From Algoriphagus lutimaris (lineage in GTDB: Bacteria > Bacteroidota > Bacteroidia > Cytophagales > Cyclobacteriaceae), in contig NZ_JAFIDJ010000001.1 in NCBI RefSeq assembly GCF_017051705.1, forward strand, positions 2,075,786 to 2,139,785: a stretch of 64,000 nucleotides of DNA, in the 5' to 3' direction. The first letter of the stretch is position 1, and every line of letters begins with the position of its first letter. Both the position numbers and the translations under genes were made by a program. Positions 39,246-47,950 of this stretch are shown in pieces. The notes beneath the pieces were generated by a model. The model was not told the origin of the DNA. It searched no databases and was given only the letters and a program-made list of their open reading frames with translations.

Positions 39246-40418
39246 TTAGAGGCTTTTATCTTTGGTTACCTGATCCACCACCAATGCAATCGCTCCATCT
39301 CCAGTTACATTACAAGCAGTACCAAAACTGTCCATCGCAATATATAACGCGATCATTAGACCAATCATTTCCTCGTTGAACCCGAGCATGGACTGAAGTA
39401 CACCTATGGCAGCCATGATTGCCCCGCCCGGCACTCCTGGAGCTGCTACCATGGCAATTCCTAGCATAAAAATAAACCCGGCAAACATCCCAAAATTATA
39501 CGGAAGTCCCTGTAAGATCATCAATGCCATCGCGCAGGCGGTAATTTTCATAATACTTCCAGATAAATGTATGGTCGCACAAAGAGGGATTACAAAGCCT
39601 GCGATCTTCGGAGAAACTCCGTTTTTTTCTGCTTGCTCCAAAGTCACTGGTATCGTAGCTGCGGAGGATTGCGTCCCTAAAGCCGTGAAATAAGCTGGCA
39701 ACATGGTAAACAATAACTTCACCGGGTTTTTCTTTACGATTGTTCCAGTTATTACATATTGCAAAATCAAAAGGAAGATATGCATAGCAAAGATTACACC
39801 GATGATATTCAGGAATACCGAAAGGATGGAATACACCTGACCACTAAAAGCCATATTGGCAAAGATTCCTAAAATAAATAAAGGCAAAAGTGGAATTATC
39901 ACATTTTCAATCACTTGCATGATGATCTTCTCAAAATCCTTCACCACCTTTTTCAAGGTAGAATTCTCTTGAAAGGACAATCCCAAACCTATCACAAATG
40001 CCAATACCAAAGCAGACATCACATCAATCACCGCTGGAATAGTGATACTGAAATACGGCTCCAAATCCTTCCCACTTTCTGCTATTTCAGTAGCTTCGTT
40101 CACATGAGAGGCCAACAAAGATGGGAAAATGGTAGCGGAGGTAAAGTAGCTCATAAATCCTGAAAACAAGGTAGATCCATAAGCAATGGCAGCAGTAAGT
40201 AATAAGAGTTTTCCGGCTCCTTTCCCCAAATCAGAAATTGCCGGCATGATTAATCCCAGAATGATTAAAGGAATGGCAAAATTCAGAAATTGACCAAAAA
40301 ATGCATTGAAGGTGGCAAATATCCTATTGACAGATTCTGGTAAAAAGAGGCCAAATACAACCCCCAATACAATAGCGATAAATACTTTAAAGAGTAGATT
40401 ATTAAATATTAGCTTCAT
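39246..40418 (-). CDS. Dicarboxylate/amino acid:cation symporter (DAACS family)
   Basis: A 390-residue sodium- or proton-coupled symporter. Eight or so membrane helices are visible, beginning VFIAIVLGVVFGLFLPES. The two re-entrant loop regions carry the family signatures, for example ALGTQSSAATIPVTLEQA (hairpin 1) and VPGGAIMAAIGVLQSM (hairpin 2), and the last helix has SFGTACNVTGDGAIALVV. Members move C4-dicarboxylates, glutamate/aspartate or serine/threonine; which one applies here cannot be decided. The gene is solitary. The N-terminus MKLIFNNLLFKV fits a normal start. Confidence 0.92.
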   Translation of the reverse strand: MKLIFNNLLFKVFIAIVLGVVFGLFLPESVNRIFATFNAFFGQFLNFAIPLIILGLIMPAISDLGKGAGKLLLLTAAIAYGSTLFSGFMSYFTSATIFPSLLASHVNEATEIAESGKDLEPYFSITIPAVIDVMSALVLAFVIGLGLSFQENSTLKKVVKDFEKIIMQVIENVIIPLLPLFILGIFANMAFSGQVYSILSVFLNIIGVIFAMHIFLLILQYVITGTIVKKNPVKLLFTMLPAYFTALGTQSSAATIPVTLEQAEKNGVSPKIAGFVIPLCATIHLSGSIMKITACAMALMILQGLPYNFGMFAGFIFMLGIAMVAAPGVPGGAIMAAIGVLQSMLGFNEEMIGLMIALYIAMDSFGTACNVTGDGAIALVVDQVTKDKSL

Positions 40419-40762
40419 CTTTTTGACTACAATCCTTTAACAGTTGGCAATTTTCGAATCGCTAAGATAGAAGGATTGTTAATGAAGAAAAGAATGGAAA
40501 TAAGGGAAATGTTACTTTCCCACAAGAATCATGGAGACTAATCGACATGAAAACTCTATTTGAATGAATTAAAGGAGGAGATCAACGCTATACTAAAAAC
40601 TGTTAGAGGTTAAGTCAATACTCCAAATTAGATAAAAAAAAGCGGCGTAGGACCTTTTAAGTCACCACACCGCTTAATTAGTATCAATTCTTATTTTCAC
40701 TTTAATTACGTAATGTGAAATTCCTTTTCATAACACTTTAGCTAATAATAACATCTAATTTA
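40419..40762. other. Intergenic region between the symporter and lipoprotein genes
   Basis: About 340 bases, containing the symporter's promoter region (a TATCTTAG element on the minus strand at 40462-40469 is close to the -7 consensus) and the terminator of the lipoprotein gene at 40634-40675. A short frame near 40565-40610 reads LNELKEEINAILKTVRG, possibly a gene remnant, but it is too short to call. Confidence 0.4.
40634..40675 (-). terminator. Intrinsic terminator after the small lipoprotein gene
   Basis: On the minus strand AAGCGG (outer arm) pairs with CCGCTT followed by a run of seven T, with a further inner GAC/GTC stem in the loop. It lies about 90 bases after the stop codon at 40763. 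Confidence 0.65.
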
Positions 40763-41389
40763 TCATTCCTTGGTAACCCAAGAAATGGTTCTAGAGAACT
40801 TCTCTCCTGAAAGCATAGTAGAAAGTATGTATTCTCCTTTTGCTTGAGGATTTAAGTAATACCTAAATGGAAGTATATACTGACAGTCTCCACCACTGTT
40901 GACTACAAGCCTAATTCTATCAGATCTTAAATTAGAAAATACATCTATTTCCTCTCCGTTAAAATTTATTGAAAGGTCAAAAATCTCAATTAATTCTTCA
41001 GAATCAGCTAAGATGGAATTTATCTGCTCTTCTGTTAAACCATCCGGACATCCACCTTCATTTAATATACCCTGTATAGTAAAATTTATAGTCACCCAAG
41101 ATCCCATTGGAACTTCAACAGGTATTGACTCTCCAGGAAATATTGGTATTCTAACACTTTCTCCTCTAATCAAACTTAGGTCGATCTGATTATCGTTGAT
41201 TTCTTGAGTTCCGTTACGAAGTCTAAAAGAATTTCCTGAAGTAAGTTTGTCTGTTGACTTTAGAGAAAAGTCACTATCTGCTAATAGAACTTCTGAATCA
41301 GTATTCACATCATCATTTACGAAATCCACATTGCTACAGGAATAAGATCCAATAGCAAGCAATAAAATCATTATTCTAAAATGCTTCAT
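40763..41389 (-). CDS. Hypothetical lipoprotein
   Basis: A 208-residue exported protein with a lipoprotein-type signal peptide (MKHFRIMILLLAIGSYSC, Cys18). The mature part is acidic and rich in beta-type segments (SVRIPIFPGESIPVEVPMG, GEEIDVFSNLRSD, SGGDCQYILPFRYYL), suggesting a beta-sandwich. I do not recognise a family. It is monocistronic, with a terminator about 90 bases downstream. Cell-surface or periplasmic location is inferred from the lipobox. Confidence 0.6.
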   Translation of the reverse strand: MKHFRIMILLLAIGSYSCSNVDFVNDDVNTDSEVLLADSDFSLKSTDKLTSGNSFRLRNGTQEINDNQIDLSLIRGESVRIPIFPGESIPVEVPMGSWVTINFTIQGILNEGGCPDGLTEEQINSILADSEELIEIFDLSINFNGEEIDVFSNLRSDRIRLVVNSGGDCQYILPFRYYLNPQAKGEYILSTMLSGEKFSRTISWVTKE

Positions 41390-41677
41390 ATTTTTATTGG
41401 TTAAAAGTTTAAATATTCCAATTAATGTAACAATAAAAACACTATGAACGATAAAAAATGTATTATAAATACTAAAAAATGAATTTATAAGTTAATTTAA
41501 GTTTCAATAAATAAATCTTAATTACACAACATAAATATTAATTAACAACCTATTTTATTGTTTATGTAAATAAATAATCTCCACAATCGATAAATAAAAT
41601 ATAATTATACTGTCTTTATTTCATCTTTTATCATATCAAATTATATTTCTGTTATAATCATTTTCTTAAATAGACGA
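41390..41677. other. AT-rich spacer upstream of the hypothetical lipoprotein gene
   Basis: About 290 bases of strongly AT-rich DNA, almost without G or C runs. It contains the promoter region of the minus-strand lipoprotein gene. I see no ORF. Confidence 0.5.
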
Positions 41678-41847
41678 TACTATGCTCAAGCCAAAGCGCT
41701 CCCAAGGGTGGTTGCTGTTTTTCCAGTTAATTATGATGAGAAGGCTGTTTCTCCTTACACCTAACCATACCTGTTTACCAACTTTTTCGTGAAAATGGTC
41801 CCGAAGATTACCCCGTCTTTATCCAGTTTATGAACGAATCCCTGTAA
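41678..41847 (+). pseudogene. Degraded coding fragments, gene identity unknown
   Basis: Two adjoining plus-strand frames look protein-like. The first (41678-41764) reads ALPRVVAVFPVNYDEKAVSP, then YT and a stop. The second, in a different frame (41770-41847), reads PVYQLFRENGPEDYPVFIQF, then MNESL and a stop. The amino acid composition is far more protein-like than the AT-rich DNA beside it. This suggests a decayed gene with internal deletion and frameshift. The NYDE...PYT stretch faintly recalls N-termini of CE15 glucuronoyl esterases, but this is weak. It abuts the DUF2911 gene end. Confidence 0.45.
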
Positions 41848-41848
41848 A

Positions 41849-42403
41849 TCAGTAGGAAATAGGGATTTCCACCATGGTCTGATCCCAACCCATTCTCATG
41901 ACTGCTTTGTTATTCCCTAAATCTTCAAAACGAATTGAGAAAGATTCGATCACTTGTTCACTGCGTGTGGTTAGAACGGTAAAGCGGATAACATCTTTAC
42001 TTTCATCATAGCTGAATGCTCCCCAATAATCCAAATCTGAATTCAAAATGATGGTCCATTCATTCTCTCCTGGAATTGCAAACATGGAATAGGTGCCAGC
42101 AGAAAGTGATTTGCCCCCCAAAGTCACATCTTGAAATGCTTTAAATTCCACCGCTTCATTTGCTCCAAGTCTCCATACTTTACCAAAAGGAACTATTCCT
42201 CCGAAGACTACCCGTTCGGCCTTATTCGGTCTACTATAATATGCTTTTGCGATGGCCTTTTCCCCAGGCTTTCGGTCATGAGCAAAGTTATCTGGCAAAT
42301 AGGCTACATCCATGGGACTTTTATCGGGGCCTCTAAATGACTGTGCTTTGGATACAAAAGCAACCCCGATAAGGAGTAAAATGGAAAGAATGAGTTTTTT
42401 CAT
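41849..42403 (-). CDS. DUF2911 family exported protein
   Basis: A 184-residue protein from ATG 42403, with a signal peptide (MKKLILSILLLIGVAFVSKAQ). An in-frame upstream start at 42475 would put 24 extra residues ahead of that signal, which is unlikely. The DUF2911 core is seen in YYSRPNKAERVVFGGIVPFG, VWRLGANEAVEF, LSAGTYSMFAIP and WTIILN, with the conserved Trp-Arg-x-Gly-Ala-Asn motif. The family is common in Bacteroidota; its function is unknown. The protein is probably periplasmic. No operon partners are visible. Confidence 0.88.
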   Translation of the reverse strand: MKKLILSILLLIGVAFVSKAQSFRGPDKSPMDVAYLPDNFAHDRKPGEKAIAKAYYSRPNKAERVVFGGIVPFGKVWRLGANEAVEFKAFQDVTLGGKSLSAGTYSMFAIPGENEWTIILNSDLDYWGAFSYDESKDVIRFTVLTTRSEQVIESFSIRFEDLGNNKAVMRMGWDQTMVEIPISY

Positions 42404-42743
42404 TGAATCTATTTTTAATGGTTTAGAAAAGTATCCAATATTAAGACAAAAAATAGAAACCAACCGAAAAACCATTTTTATCTAAAAACTCTAACTCCTT
42501 GGTTTTTGGAAGCTTAGAGAAATATGGATAACTTCAATAAGAATTATCTGAATCGCTTTTTTTAAGTTTTGACCCTTGGATTTTGAAGGAATGTATTTCT
42601 CTATTCAAGCAGGCATTATTTATTCTACCAAGGAAATTCAATCATGGTTGAATCTCTTGGCTTTAAGGCACCATCAAGTCTACTGATTATAAGTAAGTAA
42701 TAACCGGAATTTATATTTTTTTAGAATTTTTAAACTCAAGATT
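42404..42743. other. Intergenic region between the DUF2911 and osmC genes, with a small open frame
   Basis: About 340 bases. A 31-codon plus-strand frame from ATG 42591 to the TGA at 42684 reads MYFSIQAGIIYSTKEIQSWL and continues in similarly protein-like fashion. It could be a small gene or the end of a decayed gene. Otherwise only AT-rich promoter DNA is seen. Confidence 0.35.
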
Positions 42744-43256
42744 ATGGAAGAGCAGGAGTTGATCAAAAATAAATTTATCAGGACCCAAAAGGCATTAAGC
42801 CTTAAACCCGCTTTAGGGTTAGGAACCGGAATATCAGTATCACGAATTACTAAAGGCCTTTCCTGTGAAATCCGCGAAGGTGATTATGTATATCATACAG
42901 ATATGCCGAGTCAAGTCGGCGGAAATGAAACAGGTCCCACACCAGGAGTCTTAGGCAGAGCTGCCTTGGGTAGTTGTCTCGCCATTGGATATATGATGTG
43001 GGCCTCTAAAATGGATGTTCCAATCGATAGCCTTGAAGTTCAGATATCTGCAAGCTATGACGACGGAGGATTGTTTGATACCTCTGATTCTCCTCCTGGA
43101 TATACTGTAATTGAATATTTAGTAAAAGTGAAAAGCCCAGCCAGTAAAGAGGAAGTTGAACAGGTACTAGACCAAGGAGATAAACACAGTCCTTATCTAG
43201 ATGTGTTTTCAAGAGCACAACCTTGCATTAGAAAAGTAGCATACGAACCTAATTGA
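42744..43256 (+). CDS. OsmC family peroxide-reducing protein
   Basis: A 170-residue protein of the OsmC/Ohr fold. The two conserved cysteines are present: Cys78 in RAALGSCLAIGYMMW and Cys161 in RAQPCIRKV. In OsmC/Ohr these reduce organic hydroperoxides. The domain order, with the ASYDDGGLFDTSD segment between, fits a YhfA-type OsmC subclass. It is followed 9 bases later by a methyltransferase gene, so the two are likely co-transcribed. Substrate specificity is unknown. Confidence 0.88.
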   Translation: MEEQELIKNKFIRTQKALSLKPALGLGTGISVSRITKGLSCEIREGDYVYHTDMPSQVGGNETGPTPGVLGRAALGSCLAIGYMMWASKMDVPIDSLEVQISASYDDGGLFDTSDSPPGYTVIEYLVKVKSPASKEEVEQVLDQGDKHSPYLDVFSRAQPCIRKVAYEPN

Positions 43257-43265
43257 ACCAATGCC

Positions 43266-44093
43266 ATGAATCCTGAATTACAACGAAGAGTTCAAAGATA
43301 TGGCTGGGACAAAGCCTCTGCCTTCTATGAGGAAAGTTGGCAAAAGCAACTGAAACCGGCGCATGATTTATTATTGGAAACCGCTCAGGTAAAACCTGGA
43401 GAAGGTATTTTGGATATTGCAGCAGGAACAGGACTAATTACGTTTCGCTTAGCCCAATTGACCGGTGCAGAAGGATGTATTCTCGCGACTGACATTTCAG
43501 ATGAAATGGTGAAAATCGGCTCTCAAAGAGCAATAGCCAAGGGCTATCCTCATGTTAGTTTTAAAAGAATGGATGCCGAAAATCTGGATATCGAAGATTC
43601 CTCATTTGACCTAGTTACCTGCGCCTTGGGGATCATGTATTTTCCTGACCCAGATCAAGCTTTAAAAGAGATGTTTAGAGTATTAAAGCCTGGAGGAAAG
43701 GCAGTAGTGGCTATTTGGGGATCAAGAAAAAAATGCGGATGGGCAGAAATATTCCCCATCGTGGATGCAAGAGTCAGTTCAGATGTTTGCCCGATGTTTT
43801 TCAATTTGGGAGAACAGGATGTAATCAAATTTCCCTTTGAAAAAGCAGGTTTTACCAATATCAACATTCAAAAAATTGAAGTGCGTCTACCTTATTCCAG
43901 CGATGAAGAAGCTTGTCAAGCATCATTTATGGGAGGGCCTGTCGCCATGGCTTATTCACGATTTGATGAACAGACCAAAGAAGAGGCTCAAAAAGAATAT
44001 ATCGAATCCATTCAACCTTACAAAACAGCTACAGGGTATGAAATCCCAGGAGAATTTGTGGTAGCCAGTGGAATTAAACCTCTATCTGATTGA
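43266..44093 (+). CDS. Class I SAM-dependent methyltransferase (UbiE/COQ5-like)
   Basis: A 275-residue enzyme. The SAM-binding motif I is ILDIAAGTGLITFRLAQ (residues ~48-64), the acidic residue at the end of strand beta-2 is in LATDISDEMV, motif II is DLVTCALGIMYFPDPDQAL and the post-motif LKPGGKAVVAIWG is standard. The substrate is not determinable; similarity is to small-molecule (ubiquinone-type) methyltransferases rather than nucleic acid or protein ones. It follows osmC by 9 bases, and the oxidoreductase gene follows 146 bases later. Confidence 0.88.
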   Translation: MNPELQRRVQRYGWDKASAFYEESWQKQLKPAHDLLLETAQVKPGEGILDIAAGTGLITFRLAQLTGAEGCILATDISDEMVKIGSQRAIAKGYPHVSFKRMDAENLDIEDSSFDLVTCALGIMYFPDPDQALKEMFRVLKPGGKAVVAIWGSRKKCGWAEIFPIVDARVSSDVCPMFFNLGEQDVIKFPFEKAGFTNINIQKIEVRLPYSSDEEACQASFMGGPVAMAYSRFDEQTKEEAQKEYIESIQPYKTATGYEIPGEFVVASGIKPLSD

Positions 44094-44239
44094 AATCAAT
44101 TAGACAATGTCCATTAGGCGACTCCTGATACTAGGTTTCATTTTGTTCTCATTTTTGGATTAATTCAAATATTATTTGTTTTTTGAACCTTTTATGGCTT
44201 TTCAAGAAGCTGATTATTTTTCATTTCAACGGCATATAA

Positions 44240-45196
44240 GTGAAAGTAGCAGTAAGACGTCAATATGGAGATCAAGATTCTATTACAATAGAAAACTTTC
44301 CTAACCCTATTCCCAAAGAGGATGAATTATTGATTCAGGTAAAGGCCAGCACGGTTAATAGGACAGATTGTGCCAACCTAACAGGAAAGCCCTTTATCAT
44401 GAAATTAATGCTCGGCTATTCCAAACCTAGAAAAATCATTTTAGGGACTGATTTTGCGGGAGAAGTAATACAAACAGGAAGCCAGGTAAAATCTTTTAAC
44501 CCTGGAGACCGGGTATTCGGGTTTTTTGACATGGGATTGGAGTCTCAAGCAGAGCAAGTATGTATCAAAGAAGAATTAGTTTACTCCATTCCTGAAAATA
44601 TCGATTTTGCTTTAGCAGCTGCCGCCTTGGAAGGAGCACACTACGCCTATTCCTTTATCCACTATGTAGCTATTAAACCAGGTCAATCCATGTTGATCAA
44701 TGGTGCCACTGGAGCAATTGGTTCTGCTTTATTGCAGTTTGCAAGAATGTTTGACATAAAAATCGCGGCCACTTGCAACACCAAGAATATTGAATTGATC
44801 AAATCACTCGGAGCTGATCAAATTATCGACTTTACCAAGGAGGATTTTACCCAAACTTCAGAAAAGTTTGATTTTGTTTTTGACACCGTAGGTAAAAGCA
44901 CCTTTGGTGCCTGTAAACCCATACTAAAAGAAAAAGGCATTTACATTTCTTCAGAACTGGGGCCGCATTCCCAAAATGTGCTTTTCTCTCTAACTTCCAG
45001 ATTCAGTAAGAATAAAAAAGTCATCTTCCCTATCCCCTTTAGTTTGAAGAAAACCATTCCTTATATGATCGATTTGTTGGAAAAAGGAAAGTTCAAACCG
45101 GTCATTGACCAGAGCTTCTCTTTGGATGAAATTTCAGCTGCTTATAAATACGTGCTTTCTGGCCAGAAAACTGGAAATGTGATCATTAACTATTAG
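44240..45196 (+). CDS. Zinc-free medium-chain oxidoreductase (quinone-oxidoreductase type)
   Basis: A 318-residue NAD(P)H-dependent enzyme of the MDR superfamily. The N-terminal GroES-like fold carries ASTVNRTDCANLTGKP and GTDFAGEVIQTGSQVK. The nucleotide-binding motif is LINGATGAIGSALLQFARMF, typical of quinone reductases. Structural and catalytic zinc Cys/His ligands of alcohol dehydrogenases are absent. The start is GTG at 44240, MKVAVRRQYG. It probably reduces quinones or alpha,beta-unsaturated carbonyls; the substrate is unknown. The ADP-ribosylglycohydrolase gene begins 40 bases after its stop. Confidence 0.88.
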   Translation: MKVAVRRQYGDQDSITIENFPNPIPKEDELLIQVKASTVNRTDCANLTGKPFIMKLMLGYSKPRKIILGTDFAGEVIQTGSQVKSFNPGDRVFGFFDMGLESQAEQVCIKEELVYSIPENIDFALAAAALEGAHYAYSFIHYVAIKPGQSMLINGATGAIGSALLQFARMFDIKIAATCNTKNIELIKSLGADQIIDFTKEDFTQTSEKFDFVFDTVGKSTFGACKPILKEKGIYISSELGPHSQNVLFSLTSRFSKNKKVIFPIPFSLKKTIPYMIDLLEKGKFKPVIDQSFSLDEISAAYKYVLSGQKTGNVIINY

Positions 45197-45236
45197 GAGA
45201 CCTCGTATTGAAAATAACTTGCCCAACTTAACCTTT

Positions 45237-46562
45237 ATGAAACTCAGCCAAAGCTTTTTGAATTCATTTCTGATCGCTACAATGATCATTTTTTTGTCTT
45301 GTAATGAAAACAAACAAGAGGAAAAACAGCCCAATCAACTTGTCATTTCAAAATCTACCTATCAGGATCAGCTTTATGGGTTTTGGTTGGGAGAATGCAT
45401 CGCCAACTGGACAGGCTTAGTTACAGAAATGGATAAAATCGGAAATGTAGGAGCTATTAAAACTGGAGATTTTTACACTAGAAATGATTGGGGCAAACCA
45501 GATCAACCTAGTATTTGGGCAGAAGGAATCCCAAGTGATTTATCTCCAACCATTGACTTCGTATTTGCAGAAGAAGGCGAAATATGGGGATCCGATGATG
45601 ATACAGACATTGAATATCTATACCAGTACCTTTTAGATCAACATCAGACCTCTTTCCTAACTGGAGAACAAATAAGAGCGGGTTGGTTGAATCATATCAA
45701 ATCAGAAGAAGAAAATTACTTGTGGGTATCCAATCAAAAGGCCTTCGATTTGATGAAAGAGGGTATTACTCCTCCACAAACTAGTGATCCGGGATTAAAT
45801 GAGCATTTTGATATGATTGACGCTCAATTGACCACTGAAATCTTCGGGTTATTTGCACCCGGGCGACCGGATATTGCCAGAAAAATGGCAGACTTACCCA
45901 TACATACTACTGCCAGAAATGAGGCTGCTTGGATATCTAATTTTTATGTAACCATGTATTCCCTCGCTTCTCTTGAAGATCCTTCTATGAGCATGAAAGA
46001 GCGAGTGTTTTGGATGGCAGAAGAAGCAAAGCAAGTACTTCCTAGATCATCATACCCCTCTAAGATGTATGACTTTGTGAAATCAAAATACGAGTCGGGA
46101 ATTCCTTGGGAGCAAGCGAGAGATTCCGTCTACTACAGATACCAAGTTGATCAATCGGATGGATATGACATTACTTCCAGAAATCTATATTGCAATGGTT
46201 GTTTTGCTGCAGGGATAAATTTTGCATCGAGCTTGGTAAGCCTATTCTATGGAGAAGGCAATATGATTGAGACTATTAAAATTGGGGCTTTGGCAGGTTG
46301 GGATTCCGATAACCCTACCGCCACCTGGGGAGGTATGCTTGGTTTTATGCTTGGAAAAGAAGGAATTGATAAAGCATTTGGAAAGACCTTTTCCAATCAA
46401 TTCAATATCCATCGCACTCGAATCAATTTTCCAAACGAGGGAATTGATACTTTTGAAAACATGGCCAAAACTGGCGTTTCAATTACTGAAAGAGTTATTT
46501 TAAATGAAATGAATGGAGAAGTTGACACGAACGAGAACACCTGGATTATTCCTTTAAAGTAG
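45237..46562 (+). CDS. ADP-ribosylglycohydrolase family lipoprotein
   Basis: A 441-residue exported enzyme from ATG 45237. The lipoprotein signal ends at Cys22 (IIFLSC). The binuclear metal motif of ADP-ribosylglycohydrolases is present: GSDDDTDIEY (Asp120, Asp121, Asp122, Asp124) and the C-terminal GWDSDNPTATWGGMLGFMLG. Cytoplasmic relatives such as DraG remove ADP-ribose from proteins; a membrane-anchored, exported form must have another substrate, possibly a nucleoside- or sugar-linked compound. An in-frame TTG at 45219 would add six residues before the signal and is not preferred. A metallophosphoesterase gene lies 116 bases downstream. Confidence 0.87.
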   Translation: MKLSQSFLNSFLIATMIIFLSCNENKQEEKQPNQLVISKSTYQDQLYGFWLGECIANWTGLVTEMDKIGNVGAIKTGDFYTRNDWGKPDQPSIWAEGIPSDLSPTIDFVFAEEGEIWGSDDDTDIEYLYQYLLDQHQTSFLTGEQIRAGWLNHIKSEEENYLWVSNQKAFDLMKEGITPPQTSDPGLNEHFDMIDAQLTTEIFGLFAPGRPDIARKMADLPIHTTARNEAAWISNFYVTMYSLASLEDPSMSMKERVFWMAEEAKQVLPRSSYPSKMYDFVKSKYESGIPWEQARDSVYYRYQVDQSDGYDITSRNLYCNGCFAAGINFASSLVSLFYGEGNMIETIKIGALAGWDSDNPTATWGGMLGFMLGKEGIDKAFGKTFSNQFNIHRTRINFPNEGIDTFENMAKTGVSITERVILNEMNGEVDTNENTWIIPLK

Positions 46563-46678
46563 CTTTTACTAACATCTAAATCACCCCTATTTTGTCCATC
46601 TATCTTGTATTAAACCATTAACTCCCCCTCAAATTCAATTTCTTTTAAGAAATTAAGGAATCCAAAGACAAACCCATT

Positions 46679-47485
46679 ATGCAAAGACGCCCATTTCTTC
46701 AGAAACTCACATTATTCTCTACCGCAGTTTTTTCCATTCCATTGGATATCTTAAGTAAAACCATTCAGAATGAGCCGAAGAAATTACGGTTTGTTGTAGC
46801 TTCTGATGGGCATTTCGGGCAACCTAATACGGATTATACCCGAACCCATTCTGAATTAATGGAATCTATTAACAAAGAGGAACAAGTGGATTTTGTGGTG
46901 TTCAATGGGGATTTGATCCATGATAATCCTACCTTGATGCCCCAGGTCAAACTTTATTATGACGCATTGAAATCCCCCTATTTTGTGACTCGAGGCAATC
47001 ATGATCGTGTGTCAAATCAAGAGTGGCTACGGATTTGGGGGAATCCAGAAAATCATGCATTTCATGCCAAGGATGGATCTGGGATCATTTTACTTAATTG
47101 CTCCAACGAAGAAGGAGAATACCTTTGCGGAGATGTAACTTATCTGAAATCAAAATTAGAGGAGTATACTACGCTTTCTCATGTCTTTGTTTTCATCCAT
47201 ATATCACAAAATGACTGGACAAGACATGGAGTAAAATGTGATGAGTTGCTTGAAACGATTAGCAACTACTCAAATGTCAAAGCCGTATTTCATGGGCATG
47301 ATCATGATGTGGATGGAATCATGATCAATCGGGGTAAACCTTACCTATGGGATGGCCATTTTGGCGGAAGCTGGGGCAACCCTTTTCATACCTATCGTGT
47401 AGTTGAAATTTTGGAAGATGGAAAAACAATCACCTACCTAAAAACTGTGAAAGACGGTACGATCCTAAATGGTCATTCACTTTGA
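46679..47485 (+). CDS. Exported metallophosphoesterase
   Basis: A 268-residue calcineurin-like phosphoesterase. A signal with an N-terminal twin arginine (MQRRPFLQKLTLFSTAVFSIP) suggests export, perhaps by the Tat route. Metal-binding motifs are complete: SDGHFGQ (Asp43, His45), FNGDLIHDN, GNHDRVS, the later His in VFIHIS and HGHDHDVDG. It hydrolyses phosphomono- or diesters. Together with the preceding exported ADP-ribosylglycohydrolase it may act on ADP-ribose-like or nucleotide substrates, but that is inference from adjacency. Confidence 0.88.
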   Translation: MQRRPFLQKLTLFSTAVFSIPLDILSKTIQNEPKKLRFVVASDGHFGQPNTDYTRTHSELMESINKEEQVDFVVFNGDLIHDNPTLMPQVKLYYDALKSPYFVTRGNHDRVSNQEWLRIWGNPENHAFHAKDGSGIILLNCSNEEGEYLCGDVTYLKSKLEEYTTLSHVFVFIHISQNDWTRHGVKCDELLETISNYSNVKAVFHGHDHDVDGIMINRGKPYLWDGHFGGSWGNPFHTYRVVEILEDGKTITYLKTVKDGTILNGHSL

Positions 47486-47517
47486 TCCCCTATTAAAAAC
47501 CCCAATTTATTTATTGA

Positions 47518-47853
47518 ATGACTTTACTAGAAAAAATTCAACAAGAACCTCGGAACATCAATTTTCAGGAAGTAATCCAATACATAGACGAACATTATCA
47601 GTTCACTCCTACCCGATTCAGAAATGGATCTTTAGTCAATGAATCCAACCAAAACAATGGGTCATGCAAAATCTTTTCTTTTGCAAAATTGATGGGATTA
47701 GATCCCTCACAAACCCTTCAATTATTTGGCGATTATTATCGAAAAGATGTATTAAATAATCCGGAGGGGACTGATCATCAAAATATCAGGAACTTCATTA
47801 AAACAGGTTGGGAAGGTATTTCTTTTGATGGAGAGGCATTAACTCCCTTATAA
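47518..47853 (+). CDS. HopJ-like protein (type III effector HopJ homologue)
   Basis: A 111-residue soluble protein. The FTPTRFRNGSLVNESNQNNG segment and CKIFSFAKL...LFGDYYRKDVL are the conserved core of the HopJ family. The family was named for a Pseudomonas effector but is widespread in bacteria lacking type III secretion, and I see none here; a housekeeping role is likelier. Function is unknown. It follows the metallophosphoesterase gene by 32 bases and may be co-transcribed. Confidence 0.85.
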   Translation: MTLLEKIQQEPRNINFQEVIQYIDEHYQFTPTRFRNGSLVNESNQNNGSCKIFSFAKLMGLDPSQTLQLFGDYYRKDVLNNPEGTDHQNIRNFIKTGWEGISFDGEALTPL

Positions 47854-47880
47854 AAAAAGATCCGAAAACTTTCGGATCCT
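47852..47880. terminator. Hairpin terminator between the hopJ-like and oxidoreductase genes
   Basis: GATCCGAAA (47859-47867) pairs with TTTCGGATC (47870-47878). On the minus strand the stem is followed by seven T, so it is a good terminator for the minus-strand gene that ends at 47951; on the plus strand the T run is short. Confidence 0.75.
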
Positions 47881-47950
47881 TTCACAATTCAAAAACCTGT
47901 TAACTTATGCGCATTCCGCACTTCTGGGACTCTGCTTTCCCTGAAGATTT

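Noticed and set aside
42591-42686. 31-codon frame before osmC as a separate gene
   Set aside because: Protein-like but very short and without recognised family; noted only as a possible remnant.
45219-45236. TTG start giving a longer ADP-ribosylglycohydrolase
   Set aside because: It would add six residues before a well-formed lipoprotein signal; ATG 45237 is preferred.
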